Shown: piece after piece, positions 1-6,488 of the stretch
Numbering within the stretch: the stretch's first letter is position 1
Layout of the letters: every line of letters begins with the position of its first letter
Assembly (NCBI GenBank): GCA_902783675.1
Contig: CACZRW010000043.1
Location: 1-19,981, forward strand
Source of the DNA: an uncultured Pseudomonadota bacterium
GTDB taxonomy: Bacteria; Pseudomonadota; Alphaproteobacteria; CACZRW01
Reading direction: 5' to 3'
Length of the DNA: 19,981 bases
Program-made: the position numbers and the translations under genes
The notes under the pieces: generated by a model
The model's input: the letters and a program-made list of their open reading frames with translations, nothing else
Told to the model about the DNA's origin: nothing
Database searches by the model: none

Positions 1-731
1 TTGGAAAGCGGTTTTGATATGCATCTGTTGATTTCAAAATCGCGGCTTTTCTCATCAAGATTGATGTCAAACTTGCCGTGCTGAGCCAGCAAAGCATAGT
101 GAACACGGCGCACCTTACAACCGACAAGGCAAGGCTCGTTGGCGATGATTTCAAACTTTGCCTTCGGCTCAATGCTTTCCAACAGCGGATAGTTGAAAAC
201 ATCATCGGGAAGGAATACGACGCAATCAAACTTCTTTCCTTGAGATTCATAGTATTCCTTGTCCAAAGGTCCGTTATGAACTGCCGCTCGGATAATAGAG
301 GCAATTTGTTTCAGCTCGGGGTGCTTGTCGTGAATATAATCGGAAAGGATATCACTTGCCAAAATTACTCCGCCCATACCCGTTTCGGCGATTTTATCAA
401 TCAAGTAATTTGAAGCAGGGTCCTTTAAATCTTCAACAGTTAAAAGATGGTTTGAAAAAGTCAGGTAAAGTGGCATTTTGATTTTACTATAGGCCTCGAT
501 AGTGGCATCAAGTTCCTTCTTGATAAAAGGGCGCGTGATGCGGCCGGAGTTCCACCTTACCGGTGGTGCGCCATGGACGCTGGATATGGGGTTCTTTGCG
601 CCAAGTTCTTTTTGCACGATGTTCATAAAGGTAAGAATGTCGTTGTCGTGCGCGAAAAGTCCGGAGACATTCCATTCCATGTCGTCTTTGCGAAGTATTT
701 GCTCGGGAAGGTGTTTATCAAACATGGTCAT
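1..731 (-). CDS. Cys-motif TIM-barrel-like protein, possibly U32-like (3' end cut by window edge)
   Basis: I translated this frame by hand; 243 codons are visible before the window edge. It is a clear paralog of the gene at 1253-2191. Both start with a W-x-V-x-GLF segment (residues 20-26 here), share DPASNYL/DPSSNYL, ASDILSDY/SSDILSDY and (A/K)KFEII, and then carry a CxxxC motif (Cys201 and Cys205 here), with a further Cys237. Alternating beta-strand and helix segments before a Cys cluster recall the TIM-barrel peptidase U32 superfamily, some of whose members bind an Fe-S cluster, but that link is from memory of motif style and is tentative. The start at 731 is preferred over the ATG at 725 because AAGGA lies 10 bases upstream of it. 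The gene begins 24 bases after the stop of the 756-1250 gene, so it is probably the third gene of one operon. Function unknown. Confidence 0.75.
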   Translation of the reverse strand, partial: MTMFDKHLPEQILRKDDMEWNVSGLFAHDNDILTFMNIVQKELGAKNPISSVHGAPPVRWNSGRITRPFIKKELDATIEAYSKIKMPLYLTFSNHLLTVEDLKDPASNYLIDKIAETGMGGVILASDILSDYIHDKHPELKQIASIIRAAVHNGPLDKEYYESQGKKFDCVVFLPDDVFNYPLLESIEPKAKFEIIANEPCLVGCKVRRVHYALLAQHGKFDINLDEKSRDFEINRCISKPLS

Positions 732-755
732 TGTGATTTTTTCCTTGTCGTGTAG

Positions 756-1250
756 CTATTTTGCATCTTTCAAATAGTTGCTCCAGTGTTGCGGATACTT
801 GCCGATGTCTTTTTCGATTAAAAAGGCCGTAAAGTTATCAAAATCCCGCCCGCCGGAGAAGTAGCCCGAGACGAAGTCTTTATCCTTACCCGTGCTTAAT
901 TCAACCGTTTTACGCGCAAGAAAAGGACCTTTCATGCGTCCGAAGATGTCCGAGAGAACTTGCATTATAAGGTTCTTGGGAAGGATATCGCTGGGCTTTT
1001 GTCCCGCGCGTTCCTCTTCAAGCTGCACAAAGCGACCGATAAAACCGCAAATGTATCCCATGGAAAAAGCATCGCGAGCGGCTTCGGGGAGTATGCTTAG
1101 CACACGCGCGCGTGAGGGTGTGTTATATCGCGCTAAAGGTTCGGAGCAGAACTTTTGGAATAAATCGGCAGTGTCGGGGCTAAGCGTGGCAAGCTCGCTT
1201 AACAGAGCGGTCGACAGCATATTTATTTTTTCCCGAGAAAAGGTGTCCAT
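756..1250 (-). CDS. Hypothetical helical protein between two Cys-motif paralogs
   Basis: This 164-residue protein is not recognised. It looks soluble and mainly alpha-helical, with no signal peptide, no hydrophobic segment long enough to cross a membrane, and only two cysteines. The N-terminal half is rich in Leu/Ala/Ser; the C-terminal half has a basic, aromatic stretch ending in PQHWSNYL. Its ATG is only two bases after the stop codon of the upstream gene at 1253-2191, so translation of the two is very likely coupled, and the next paralog follows 24 bases downstream. That placement suggests a partner or substrate of the two paralogous proteins, which is inference only. A sterol-carrier protein such as UbiT was considered because UbiT accompanies two U32 proteins, but no resemblance was seen. 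Confidence 0.7.
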   Translation of the reverse strand: MDTFSREKINMLSTALLSELATLSPDTADLFQKFCSEPLARYNTPSRARVLSILPEAARDAFSMGYICGFIGRFVQLEEERAGQKPSDILPKNLIMQVLSDIFGRMKGPFLARKTVELSTGKDKDFVSGYFSGGRDFDNFTAFLIEKDIGKYPQHWSNYLKDAK

Positions 1251-1252
1251 GC

Positions 1253-2191
1253 CTAGGTTCCTATCAATAATTTAAAAACAAGAGGTCCGATGAAAGTCGG
1301 CTCCAAAATATAGCGGGTCAAGTCGTTGGTATAGGCAAATACCGAACGCCCTCTGCCCATTATTTGAAAGTTGGTGAAGCCCATTTTGTAAAGCTCGTCA
1401 ACTTCATCTATGGTCAGTCCGTGATTGCGAAGTCTCTTTTCATTTTCTTTGCCCTTGCCAATGAGTATTTGCTTGTGGCAGGCAATGCAATTTTTTTCCC
1501 AAAACTCGTGCTTCGCGTCCAGCTCCAAAAAGTTATATGACGGCTCCGTGCATTTTGTGTAGTGGGGGCAATCGATTATGCAATCCAGATTTACGATAAT
1601 CTCAAACTTCTTTTTGTTATCCAAAGATGCAAGTAAATCCAAATTAAAGTTGTCGCTCGGGTGAATGAAAACTTTATCGAAACGGCCTGCTAGGCTCTCA
1701 TAAAAAGCTTTGTCACGCTTGTTCTCGGGCGCGGCAACTTTGGGAAGCGAGGCTACTTGTTTTAAATCCGGAAACTTGGAGCGGACATAGTCGGACAAAA
1801 TATCGCTACTTACCACAATGCCGTTTCCTCTTTTTTTGGAGATGCGTTCAAGAAGGTAATTGCTGGAAGGATCCGCTAAGTCCTTTTGCTCTAATCTTAT
1901 GTTGGTGAAGGTTAAAAACGCCGGAATCCGTTCGCGCTCAAAGGTGCTTAAACTCATTTCGATTTCGGGCTTGCCGCAATATGTGGTGAAACTTTCCGAG
2001 TTCCAAAGGTAATTAGGAGCACCGTAAACGGATTTGACCGGGTTGGGATTATCAAACTCGTTGGTTATAATTTTTACAAAGTCCGCGATGATTCTGTCTT
2101 TATCAAACAATCCGGCGACATGCCAGTTTATGTTTTGGTTTATAAAAACTTCATTGGGAAGTGACTTCTTTTGAGGTTGGGGGTGCGTCAT
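1253..2191 (-). CDS. Cys-motif TIM-barrel-like protein, possibly U32-like
   Basis: 312 residues, complete. The region at about 90-200 alternates predicted strands and helices (IPAFLTFTN, NGIVVSSDILSDY, DKVFIHP, KKFEIIVN), consistent with a TIM barrel. It leads into a cysteine cluster at Cys204, Cys208, Cys214, Cys235 and Cys238 (CxxxC, then CxxC), a spacing that could hold an Fe-S cluster or zinc. The motif N-x-x-C-x-x-x-C-P-H-Y resembles U32-like proteins of gut bacteria; the family assignment is tentative and no activity can be stated. The ATG at 2191 has AAAGG seven bases upstream. It lies 34 bases downstream of tRNA-Thr(UGU) on the same strand and is the first gene of a three-gene unit with a paralog at 1-731. 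There is no signal peptide, so it probably acts in the cytoplasm. Confidence 0.8.
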   Translation of the reverse strand: MTHPQPQKKSLPNEVFINQNINWHVAGLFDKDRIIADFVKIITNEFDNPNPVKSVYGAPNYLWNSESFTTYCGKPEIEMSLSTFERERIPAFLTFTNIRLEQKDLADPSSNYLLERISKKRGNGIVVSSDILSDYVRSKFPDLKQVASLPKVAAPENKRDKAFYESLAGRFDKVFIHPSDNFNLDLLASLDNKKKFEIIVNLDCIIDCPHYTKCTEPSYNFLELDAKHEFWEKNCIACHKQILIGKGKENEKRLRNHGLTIDEVDELYKMGFTNFQIMGRGRSVFAYTNDLTRYILEPTFIGPLVFKLLIGT

Positions 2192-2225
2192 TTAAAGCCT
2201 TTCATCACTGACTTATTGACCTTAA

Positions 2226-2301
2226 TGGTGCCGGCTGAGAGACTCGAACTCCCGACCCACTGATTACAAATCAGTAGCTCTACCAACTGAGCTAAGCCGG
2301 C
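2226..2301 (-). tRNA. tRNA-Thr (anticodon UGU)
   Basis: The minus strand folds into a full cloverleaf of 76 bases including an encoded CCA. The acceptor GCCGGCT pairs with AGCCGGC and the discriminator is A. The anticodon stem ACTGA/TCAGT closes the loop TTTGTAA, giving anticodon TGT, which reads threonine ACA and related codons. The T-loop TTCGAGT is normal. A protein-coding operon follows 34 bases downstream on the same strand. A second threonine tRNA (GGU) lies at 16740-16814. Confidence 0.97.
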
Positions 2302-2316
2302 TTACGGCAGGGGGCT

Positions 2317-2345
2317 TTTATACTATAAGGTAATCCGATTTTCAA
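2317..2345 (-). promoter_or_regulatory. Promoter of tRNA-Thr(UGU)
   Basis: On the minus strand TTGAAA (2345-2340) and TATAAA (2322-2317) are separated by exactly 17 bases, a good sigma-70 match. The stretch after the -10 box is rich in C and G, as in stable-RNA promoters under stringent control. It may also drive the three genes beyond the tRNA, because I see no clear terminator between 2192 and 2225. Confidence 0.65.
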
Positions 2346-2364
2346 GTGTTTTTTAGCCGTAGCG

Positions 2365-2694
2365 CTACATTCTGATTTTGCGAAGGAGCTTTAAAAATAA
2401 AAACAGCGCTAAAGATACAACAAAGAAAGCGGCAACATCTACCACAAAGCCTCTGGTCAAAACACCAAGCCAGTCAATCTGTCCCAGCTTTGAGCCGATT
2501 TGCGCAAATGTGCTTTGCTGCAGCTCGAAAATGTAAAGCAACTTTACCAGCAAGTGATCTATGACACCCAAAACAAGGGCCGGAATGATGAATTTGGTAA
2601 TGCCTTTGCGGGATAAATAATAGCCTATCATAAGGGCGGGAATGGTGATGCCCGCATTCAGCATGGCCGATATCAGAGAGTTGATGTATTCCAT
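2365..2694 (-). CDS. Small integral membrane protein, unknown
   Basis: 109 residues with about three hydrophobic segments, near 9-28, 34-56 and 77-104, and a basic C-terminal end (KLLRKIRM), consistent with an inner-membrane protein whose C-terminus is cytoplasmic. I do not recognise a family. The start is well supported: AAGGAG lies six bases before the ATG at 2694. A possible promoter and a perfect inverted repeat lie just upstream (2706-2755). It is probably monocistronic: the gene upstream on the same strand is separated by a strong hairpin at 2797-2830, and the tRNA-Thr downstream has its own promoter. Confidence 0.75.
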   Translation of the reverse strand: MEYINSLISAMLNAGITIPALMIGYYLSRKGITKFIIPALVLGVIDHLLVKLLYIFELQQSTFAQIGSKLGQIDWLGVLTRGFVVDVAAFFVVSLALFLFLKLLRKIRM

Positions 2695-2705
2695 TTATAT
2701 CTCCT

Positions 2706-2720
2706 TTAAACTTGGTTTAA
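2706..2720. promoter_or_regulatory. Inverted repeat in the leader of the small membrane protein gene
   Basis: TTAAAC and GTTTAA form a perfect 6-base inverted repeat around a 3-base spacer. It sits between the predicted transcription start (about 2721, minus strand) and the Shine-Dalgarno sequence at 2701-2706, which it touches. It could be a repressor operator or an mRNA hairpin that hides the ribosome site. Short AT-rich repeats also arise by chance. Confidence 0.35.
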
Positions 2721-2727
2721 CTCGTTC

Positions 2728-2755
2728 ATATTACAGCGGTGCGTATAAAAGTAAA
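2728..2755 (-). promoter_or_regulatory. Putative promoter of the small membrane protein gene
   Basis: TTTACT (2755-2750) and TAATAT (2733-2728) on the minus strand are 16 bases apart, a moderate sigma-70 match placed about 34-61 bases before the start codon. Confidence 0.4.
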
Positions 2756-2796
2756 TAGGTAAGGAGGGCGGTGCAGCTTCCTTGTGCCGGACAAAC

Positions 2797-2830
2797 GAAA
2801 GCACCAAAGGATAAATCCTCTGGCGCTTTC
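2797..2830 (-). terminator. Strong hairpin after the DUF2934 gene
   Basis: GAAAGC..GAGGAT and ATCC..GCTTTC form a nearly uninterrupted stem of up to 16 pairs (with G-U wobbles) and a tiny loop, 18 bases after the stop codon at 2849. On the minus strand it is followed only by a short T-rich stretch (GTTTGT), so termination may be partial. On the plus strand it is followed by TGTTTTAT, but no plus-strand gene lies upstream. Confidence 0.6.
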
Positions 2831-2848
2831 TGTTTTATAAAAAAGTCG

Positions 2849-3160
2849 CTATTTCTTTTTTGCAAGAGAAACAGGGACTTTTTTGGCGGGAATCTTTACT
2901 GCAACCTTCTTTATGACAGAACCCGTCGGCTTGGGGGCTGCAACCGGTTTAGCTACAGGTTTTACAGCCTTTTTCGCAGGGGCACGCTTTGCCGGAGCAG
3001 CTGCCTTTTTCGCCGCGGCAACGATTTTGCCTTTCGAAGCAGATAACTCTTTGATTGCTCTCATCCAAAATTCATAGCCGTCAGATTCAGGACGACCTTC
3101 CTTTTCCCAAATGTAATACGCTGCCTCGCGTATGTATTCATCTTTCAACTTTTCAGTCAT
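2849..3160 (-). CDS. DUF2934 protein with histone-H1-like basic tail
   Basis: 103 residues from the chosen start. Residues 8-40 match the DUF2934 pattern (IREAAYYIWEKEGRPE, then FWMRAIKEL), a short helical domain common in alphaproteobacteria and of unknown role. Residues 43-103 are almost entirely Lys, Ala, Pro and Val with repeated PAKK/PVAKP units, like histone H1 or AlgP-type tails, so DNA or RNA binding is plausible but not shown. The frame stays open to an ATG at 3196, but the ATG at 3160 is preferred: GGAG lies eight bases before it and the conserved domain starts just after it. The strong hairpin at 2797-2830 probably ends its transcript. The AT-rich region 3197-3364 separates it from the divergent phosphate genes. 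Confidence 0.8.
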   Translation of the reverse strand: MTEKLKDEYIREAAYYIWEKEGRPESDGYEFWMRAIKELSASKGKIVAAAKKAAAPAKRAPAKKAVKPVAKPVAAPKPTGSVIKKVAVKIPAKKVPVSLAKKK

Positions 3161-3364
3161 TTCCGTATCTCCAAAATCTAAAATATGCCTAACCACATTG
3201 CTTACTGCAATACTTAGGATATTGATACACTTTTAAAACAAATACAATAGTTTTATTTATATCCTTTTGTTTTTATAAGGCTTAATAAAAGAGATGATAT
3301 TTTAAGTATTTGTTTATGTTTTTAAGTAAAAATAGCCTTGATGCATTGTATTTAGGAGAATTAA

Positions 3365-4027
3365 ATGTTCGGCGGCAAAATCGTTTTATTCCAAAAAACC
3401 AAAGAATTAAATGCTAAAATAACGGAGTTTTTGAATAATATATCCGAGTCTGCAATAGTTTTTGCAAAGGCGGTCGATGATTATCTTTTAAACGGAGACA
3501 GCGACGAGTTTGCTTCTTTGCTTAACAATATGGCGTCGTTAGAGGCGCGAAATGACCAACTGAGAAGGAATATAGAGACCGAGCTTTACGAGCATACTTT
3601 AATACCGGAATCCCGAGCAGATGTGCTGGAATTGCTTGAGGGTATGGATAAAGTCGTCAATATGTTTGAGGCACAACTTTATCAATTCTCGATTGAAAAA
3701 GCGGAAATAGCCGAGTCGCTTTCGCCTTTATACTTGGAATTGGTGGAAAGCACGGTTAGCGCGGTAGAGGCTTTGGTGCGCTCGGTCAGGGCTTTCTTTA
3801 TCAATCCTTCCGAGATAAACGATCATATTCACAAGGTGATGTTCTTTGAAAAGCAGGGCGATATGGTCGGCACAAAACTTAAACGAATGATTTTTGATGA
3901 TAAGAAAATGGAACTTAGTCATAAAATCCAGCTTAGAATGTTGTGCGATGATATAGACGCGATTGCCGATCTTTCCGAAGACATAGCGGATCAGCTTTCC
4001 ATATACGCAATCAAAAGGTATTTGTGA
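3365..4027 (+). CDS. DUF47 / PhoU-like phosphate transport regulator
   Basis: 220 residues, all-helical, acidic, with no membrane segment. It matches the DUF47 (PhoU_div, COG1392) family: N-terminal helix LFQKTKELNAKITEFLNNISES, a central region with MDKVVNMFEAQLYQF, and a C-terminal IDAIADLSEDIADQLSIYAIKRY. Members are PhoU relatives that accompany Pit-type phosphate permeases and are thought to control them. The Pit gene follows 20 bases downstream, which supports that role. The start has TAGGAGA about six bases upstream. The preceding 168 bases are very AT-rich and presumably contain the promoter, but I could not choose one convincing pair of boxes or find a Pho box. Confidence 0.88.
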   Translation: MFGGKIVLFQKTKELNAKITEFLNNISESAIVFAKAVDDYLLNGDSDEFASLLNNMASLEARNDQLRRNIETELYEHTLIPESRADVLELLEGMDKVVNMFEAQLYQFSIEKAEIAESLSPLYLELVESTVSAVEALVRSVRAFFINPSEINDHIHKVMFFEKQGDMVGTKLKRMIFDDKKMELSHKIQLRMLCDDIDAIADLSEDIADQLSIYAIKRYL

Positions 4028-4047
4028 TTTGTGAGAGGTAAAAACAA

Positions 4048-5079
4048 GTGTTTTTATTTTACTTGAGCAGCGGACTTTTCTTGGGTTGGGTGTCGGGAGC
4101 CAATTATATGGGAAATGTGTTCGGGACGGCGCTCGGCACTCGCATGCTTTCCTTTACCTCGGCAGCGATTATATGTGCGGTGTTTATAGTATTAGGCGCG
4201 GTCTATAGCGGCGGAGGGACTGCGGCCACCATTGCCGGACTTGGCTCTGTTGCTACGATGTCGGGGGCGTTTGTGGTGGCCTTGGCGGCGGCGCTGGCGA
4301 TTTTTTTTTTTTTTTTTTTGGGGCTACCCGTTTCGTCCACGCAAGCGGTTTTGGGCGGTATTATAGGTTGGGCGTTGTTTGTAGGCTCCGAAGTTGATTT
4401 TTCCATTTTATTGCAGATTTTGGCATCTTGGGTTGCGAGTCCTTTTCTGGCGGCACTATTTGCAATTATCCTGATGTCGCTGGTTAAAACTTATCTTAAG
4501 TATTTTCCCATTCCCTTGCTTTATCAGGATTTATACATTCGTATTGCGTTGGTTCTTACCGGAGCGTTCGGAGCTTATACTTTGGGGGCGAACAATATCG
4601 GGAATATCGTGGGAGTGTTTCTTACCTCGTCGCCGTTTAAAGATGTAACGCTGTTTAAAGATGTAGTCTTTTCTGCAGAGAGACAGCTGTTTTTAATAGG
4701 CGGACTGGCGATTGCTCTGGGCGTTTTTACCTATTCCAAAAGGCTCATAAATATGATTGGGAAAAAGGTGTTTTTGCTTACGCCTATGGCAGCTTGGGTC
4801 GTGGTTATGAGCCACTCCTTGGTGATGCTGTTGTTTGCATCGCAGTCTTTGCACGAGTTCCTGTCCGAGCATGATTTGCCGACCATTCCCTTGGTCCCGA
4901 TATCAAGCTCCGAGGCGGTCATAGGTGCGGTAGTCGGTATTGCAATTTTGAAAAGGGGAAGGGGACTTCGGCCCAAATACCTTGGCAGAATAGCCATGGG
5001 ATGGGTGATATGTCCGGCTCTTGCGCTTGTGTTCGCCTTTGTTCTAATGCTCCTGAAAGCATTTTTGCCGCCCTTGTAA
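4048..5079 (+). CDS. Pit-family inorganic phosphate permease (with internal T19 tract)
   Basis: 343 residues with about ten hydrophobic segments, the usual size of short Pit (PiT/SLC20-type, COG0306) transporters. These import phosphate with H+ or Na+ across the inner membrane. The two repeated signature motifs appear as GANYMGN (17-23) and GANNIGN (180-186), and the PVSSTQAVLGGIIGW segment (about 94-108) matches the typical PVS-T-H/Q motif. In many Pit proteins the signature reads GAND, so the D-to-Y and D-to-N changes are notable. It starts with GTG, preceded by GAGAGG, 20 bases after the DUF47 gene; the two form an operon. Residues 85-91 (IFFFFFL) are encoded by an uninterrupted run of 19 T at 4301-4319, which slippage could change, switching the gene off. 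Its stop is 26 bases from the convergent lipoprotein gene. Confidence 0.88.
   Translation: MFLFYLSSGLFLGWVSGANYMGNVFGTALGTRMLSFTSAAIICAVFIVLGAVYSGGGTAATIAGLGSVATMSGAFVVALAAALAIFFFFFLGLPVSSTQAVLGGIIGWALFVGSEVDFSILLQILASWVASPFLAALFAIILMSLVKTYLKYFPIPLLYQDLYIRIALVLTGAFGAYTLGANNIGNIVGVFLTSSPFKDVTLFKDVVFSAERQLFLIGGLAIALGVFTYSKRLINMIGKKVFLLTPMAAWVVVMSHSLVMLLFASQSLHEFLSEHDLPTIPLVPISSSEAVIGAVVGIAILKRGRGLRPKYLGRIAMGWVICPALALVFAFVLMLLKAFLPPL
4301..4319 (+). repeat. Homopolymer run of 19 T inside the Pit gene
   Basis: Nineteen consecutive T residues follow the A of an ATT codon and end at the G of a TTG codon, encoding Phe-rich membrane sequence. In the present sequence the frame stays open. A gain or loss of one base would stop translation about one quarter of the way through the protein. 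Confidence 0.95.
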
Positions 5080-5105
5080 AGGGGGGGGCGGTGAGGCGCT
5101 TGCCT

Positions 5106-5708
5106 TTAATCTTGCGGATTACTGAGTCTTGTCAGCTCGGTGGCGATTTCTTTGGAAAGCAAATCCAGCAAATTGCTTTGCGCGATGACAAAGTCGGTAT
5201 AAGTGTCGCCAAGCTCGTTTTGTATCTTGGTTTGCTTCTTAAACACCATATTGTTGTCGTTATCGACAATCGTCCACCATACATCCAAAGTGGCTTTGTC
5301 GGCGAATGTGCCGGTCATGTCGTTTATTTCTACATAAACCACAAAATCAAACTTTTCGTTTATGAAGTTTTTGGACTTGACGATAGCGCCGGGCAAATAG
5401 GCGGAAATGTCGCCGGCAAGAGTTCTTTGAGCCAAGGTGGCGAGGTCTTCACTCCAGCGTTCAAACTCGGATTTTTTGAGAGTGATGCCATCGGATTCGA
5501 CAAGGATTATTTGCGGCCGGTCAATGTAACTCGGCACTTTTACTTCGGCGACACCGACGCTGATTCCTGCGCTTGTTCCCGTGCTTTGGGCGACTGCGGT
5601 GCTTACGCTGTCCGTGGTTTTAAGGCTGTAAATATTAGGGGCTTTGCTTGTGCCGCCGACGCAAGCCGAAAGTAATATGGCAGAACATAATGCAATGATT
5701 TTTTTCAT
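5106..5708 (-). CDS. PqiC/YmbA-like ABC-transport auxiliary lipoprotein of an MCE system
   Basis: 200 residues. A lipoprotein signal peptide is clear: MKK, a hydrophobic stretch, then LSAC with Cys16 as the lipidated residue. The mature part matches the COG3218 / ABC-type transport auxiliary lipoprotein family, with VKVPSYIDRPQIILV at 57-70 and the ERWSEDLA segment at 83-90. Such proteins (PqiC, YmbA) sit in the outer membrane facing the periplasm and work with MCE proteins that bridge the envelope. It is the last gene of the Mla-type operon, starting three bases after the MlaD-like stop. Its stop lies 26 bases from the convergent Pit gene. Confidence 0.85.
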   Translation of the reverse strand: MKKIIALCSAILLSACVGGTSKAPNIYSLKTTDSVSTAVAQSTGTSAGISVGVAEVKVPSYIDRPQIILVESDGITLKKSEFERWSEDLATLAQRTLAGDISAYLPGAIVKSKNFINEKFDFVVYVEINDMTGTFADKATLDVWWTIVDNDNNMVFKKQTKIQNELGDTYTDFVIAQSNLLDLLSKEIATELTRLSNPQD

Positions 5709-5711
5709 TTG

Positions 5712-6488
5712 TTATTCTCCTTTTCCGGAAAGTATGGCTTCGGGGTGCTGTTCAATGTAATCGGCAAAGTTCTTGAACGATTTCGCGCCTTGTTTAAAGC
5801 TTAAGAGCGCGTCGTTGAAGTTGATGACTGATGCCGATACGGCGTCTTTGTTGGTGGATAAAATGCCGTTTAAGTGGGTCAGTAAAGCCTCTGTTTCCGG
5901 GATAATATTATCAGAGAGGCTGTCCAAAATCTTGGTCATTTTTTCCATGTTTTCTTTAAGGTGCAGGTCTTGCAATCCTTGAGATAGTTGCCCCATGGGC
6001 GAAAGAACGGTCGGGATTTCCGGCACATCATCTTTATTTCTGCCGGTTTCGGGGCTTTTAAACACGGCTTCGGAATCCGGTATAATGACCAGCTCAATCA
6101 TCAGTTGACCGGTTAAGATGCTTTGGTTGGCAAGCTTGGCGCGCAAGCCCTTTGCTATCATGTCGTCAAGGAAGGCTTGTCTGTCCTTATAGCCGGCGGA
6201 AAGAATGTGATTCTTGGCGTTGATGCTGGCGTAGACAGAGATGCTAAAGTCCATGTCCTCGGCATCGGTGGTTAAGATGATATCACTTACTTTGCCGATT
6301 TCCACGCCGTTCAGCAGCACGGGCGCGCCGACATTTAATCCTTTTATGGATTCATCAAAATGCATCACTATCAAGCGGTCGTTTGATATGAATCTGCTAC
6401 CGAATGACACGAGCAACACTACAATCAAAAAGGCAAAGCCTATGATCATAAATAATCCGATTTTTCTTGTGTCGGGTCGTTTAGGCAT
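5712..6488 (-). CDS. mlaD: MlaD-like MCE substrate-binding protein
   Basis: 258 residues. One N-terminal membrane anchor (residues 10-30) is followed by an MCE domain starting at about 37, with the typical GLNVGAPVLLNGVEIGKV segment at 50-67. Beyond about 125 the sequence becomes helical (LSQGLQDLHLKENMEKMTKIL onward), as in single-MCE proteins that form hexameric rings in the periplasm and pass phospholipids or other hydrophobic molecules between membranes. The gene overlaps the upstream ATPase gene by eight bases and is followed after three bases by the lipoprotein gene, so all four are cotranscribed. The mlaD symbol is by family; the actual substrate is unknown. Confidence 0.85.
   Translation of the reverse strand: MPKRPDTRKIGLFMIIGFAFLIVVLLVSFGSRFISNDRLIVMHFDESIKGLNVGAPVLLNGVEIGKVSDIILTTDAEDMDFSISVYASINAKNHILSAGYKDRQAFLDDMIAKGLRAKLANQSILTGQLMIELVIIPDSEAVFKSPETGRNKDDVPEIPTVLSPMGQLSQGLQDLHLKENMEKMTKILDSLSDNIIPETEALLTHLNGILSTNKDAVSASVINFNDALLSFKQGAKSFKNFADYIEQHPEAILSGKGE

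Noticed and set aside
756..2191. The pair of Cys-motif proteins plus a small protein as the anaerobic ubiquinone genes UbiU/UbiV/UbiT
   Set aside because: The characteristic N-terminal U32 segments of UbiU/UbiV are missing, and the 164-residue protein does not look like an SCP2 domain.
3197..3364. Pho box or clear promoter upstream of the DUF47-Pit operon
   Set aside because: The region is so AT-rich that many weak boxes fit; no repeated Pho-box half-sites were seen.
5072..5093. Possible bidirectional terminator between Pit and the lipoprotein gene, with a G8 run
   Set aside because: The C/G-rich arms pair only with a bulge or large loop, and no T run follows on either strand at the right distance.
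5001..5675. Long plus-strand frame (224 codons) over the end of the Pit gene and the lipoprotein gene
   Set aside because: It is antisense to a well-supported lipoprotein and overlaps the Pit gene; its composition is that of a shadow frame.
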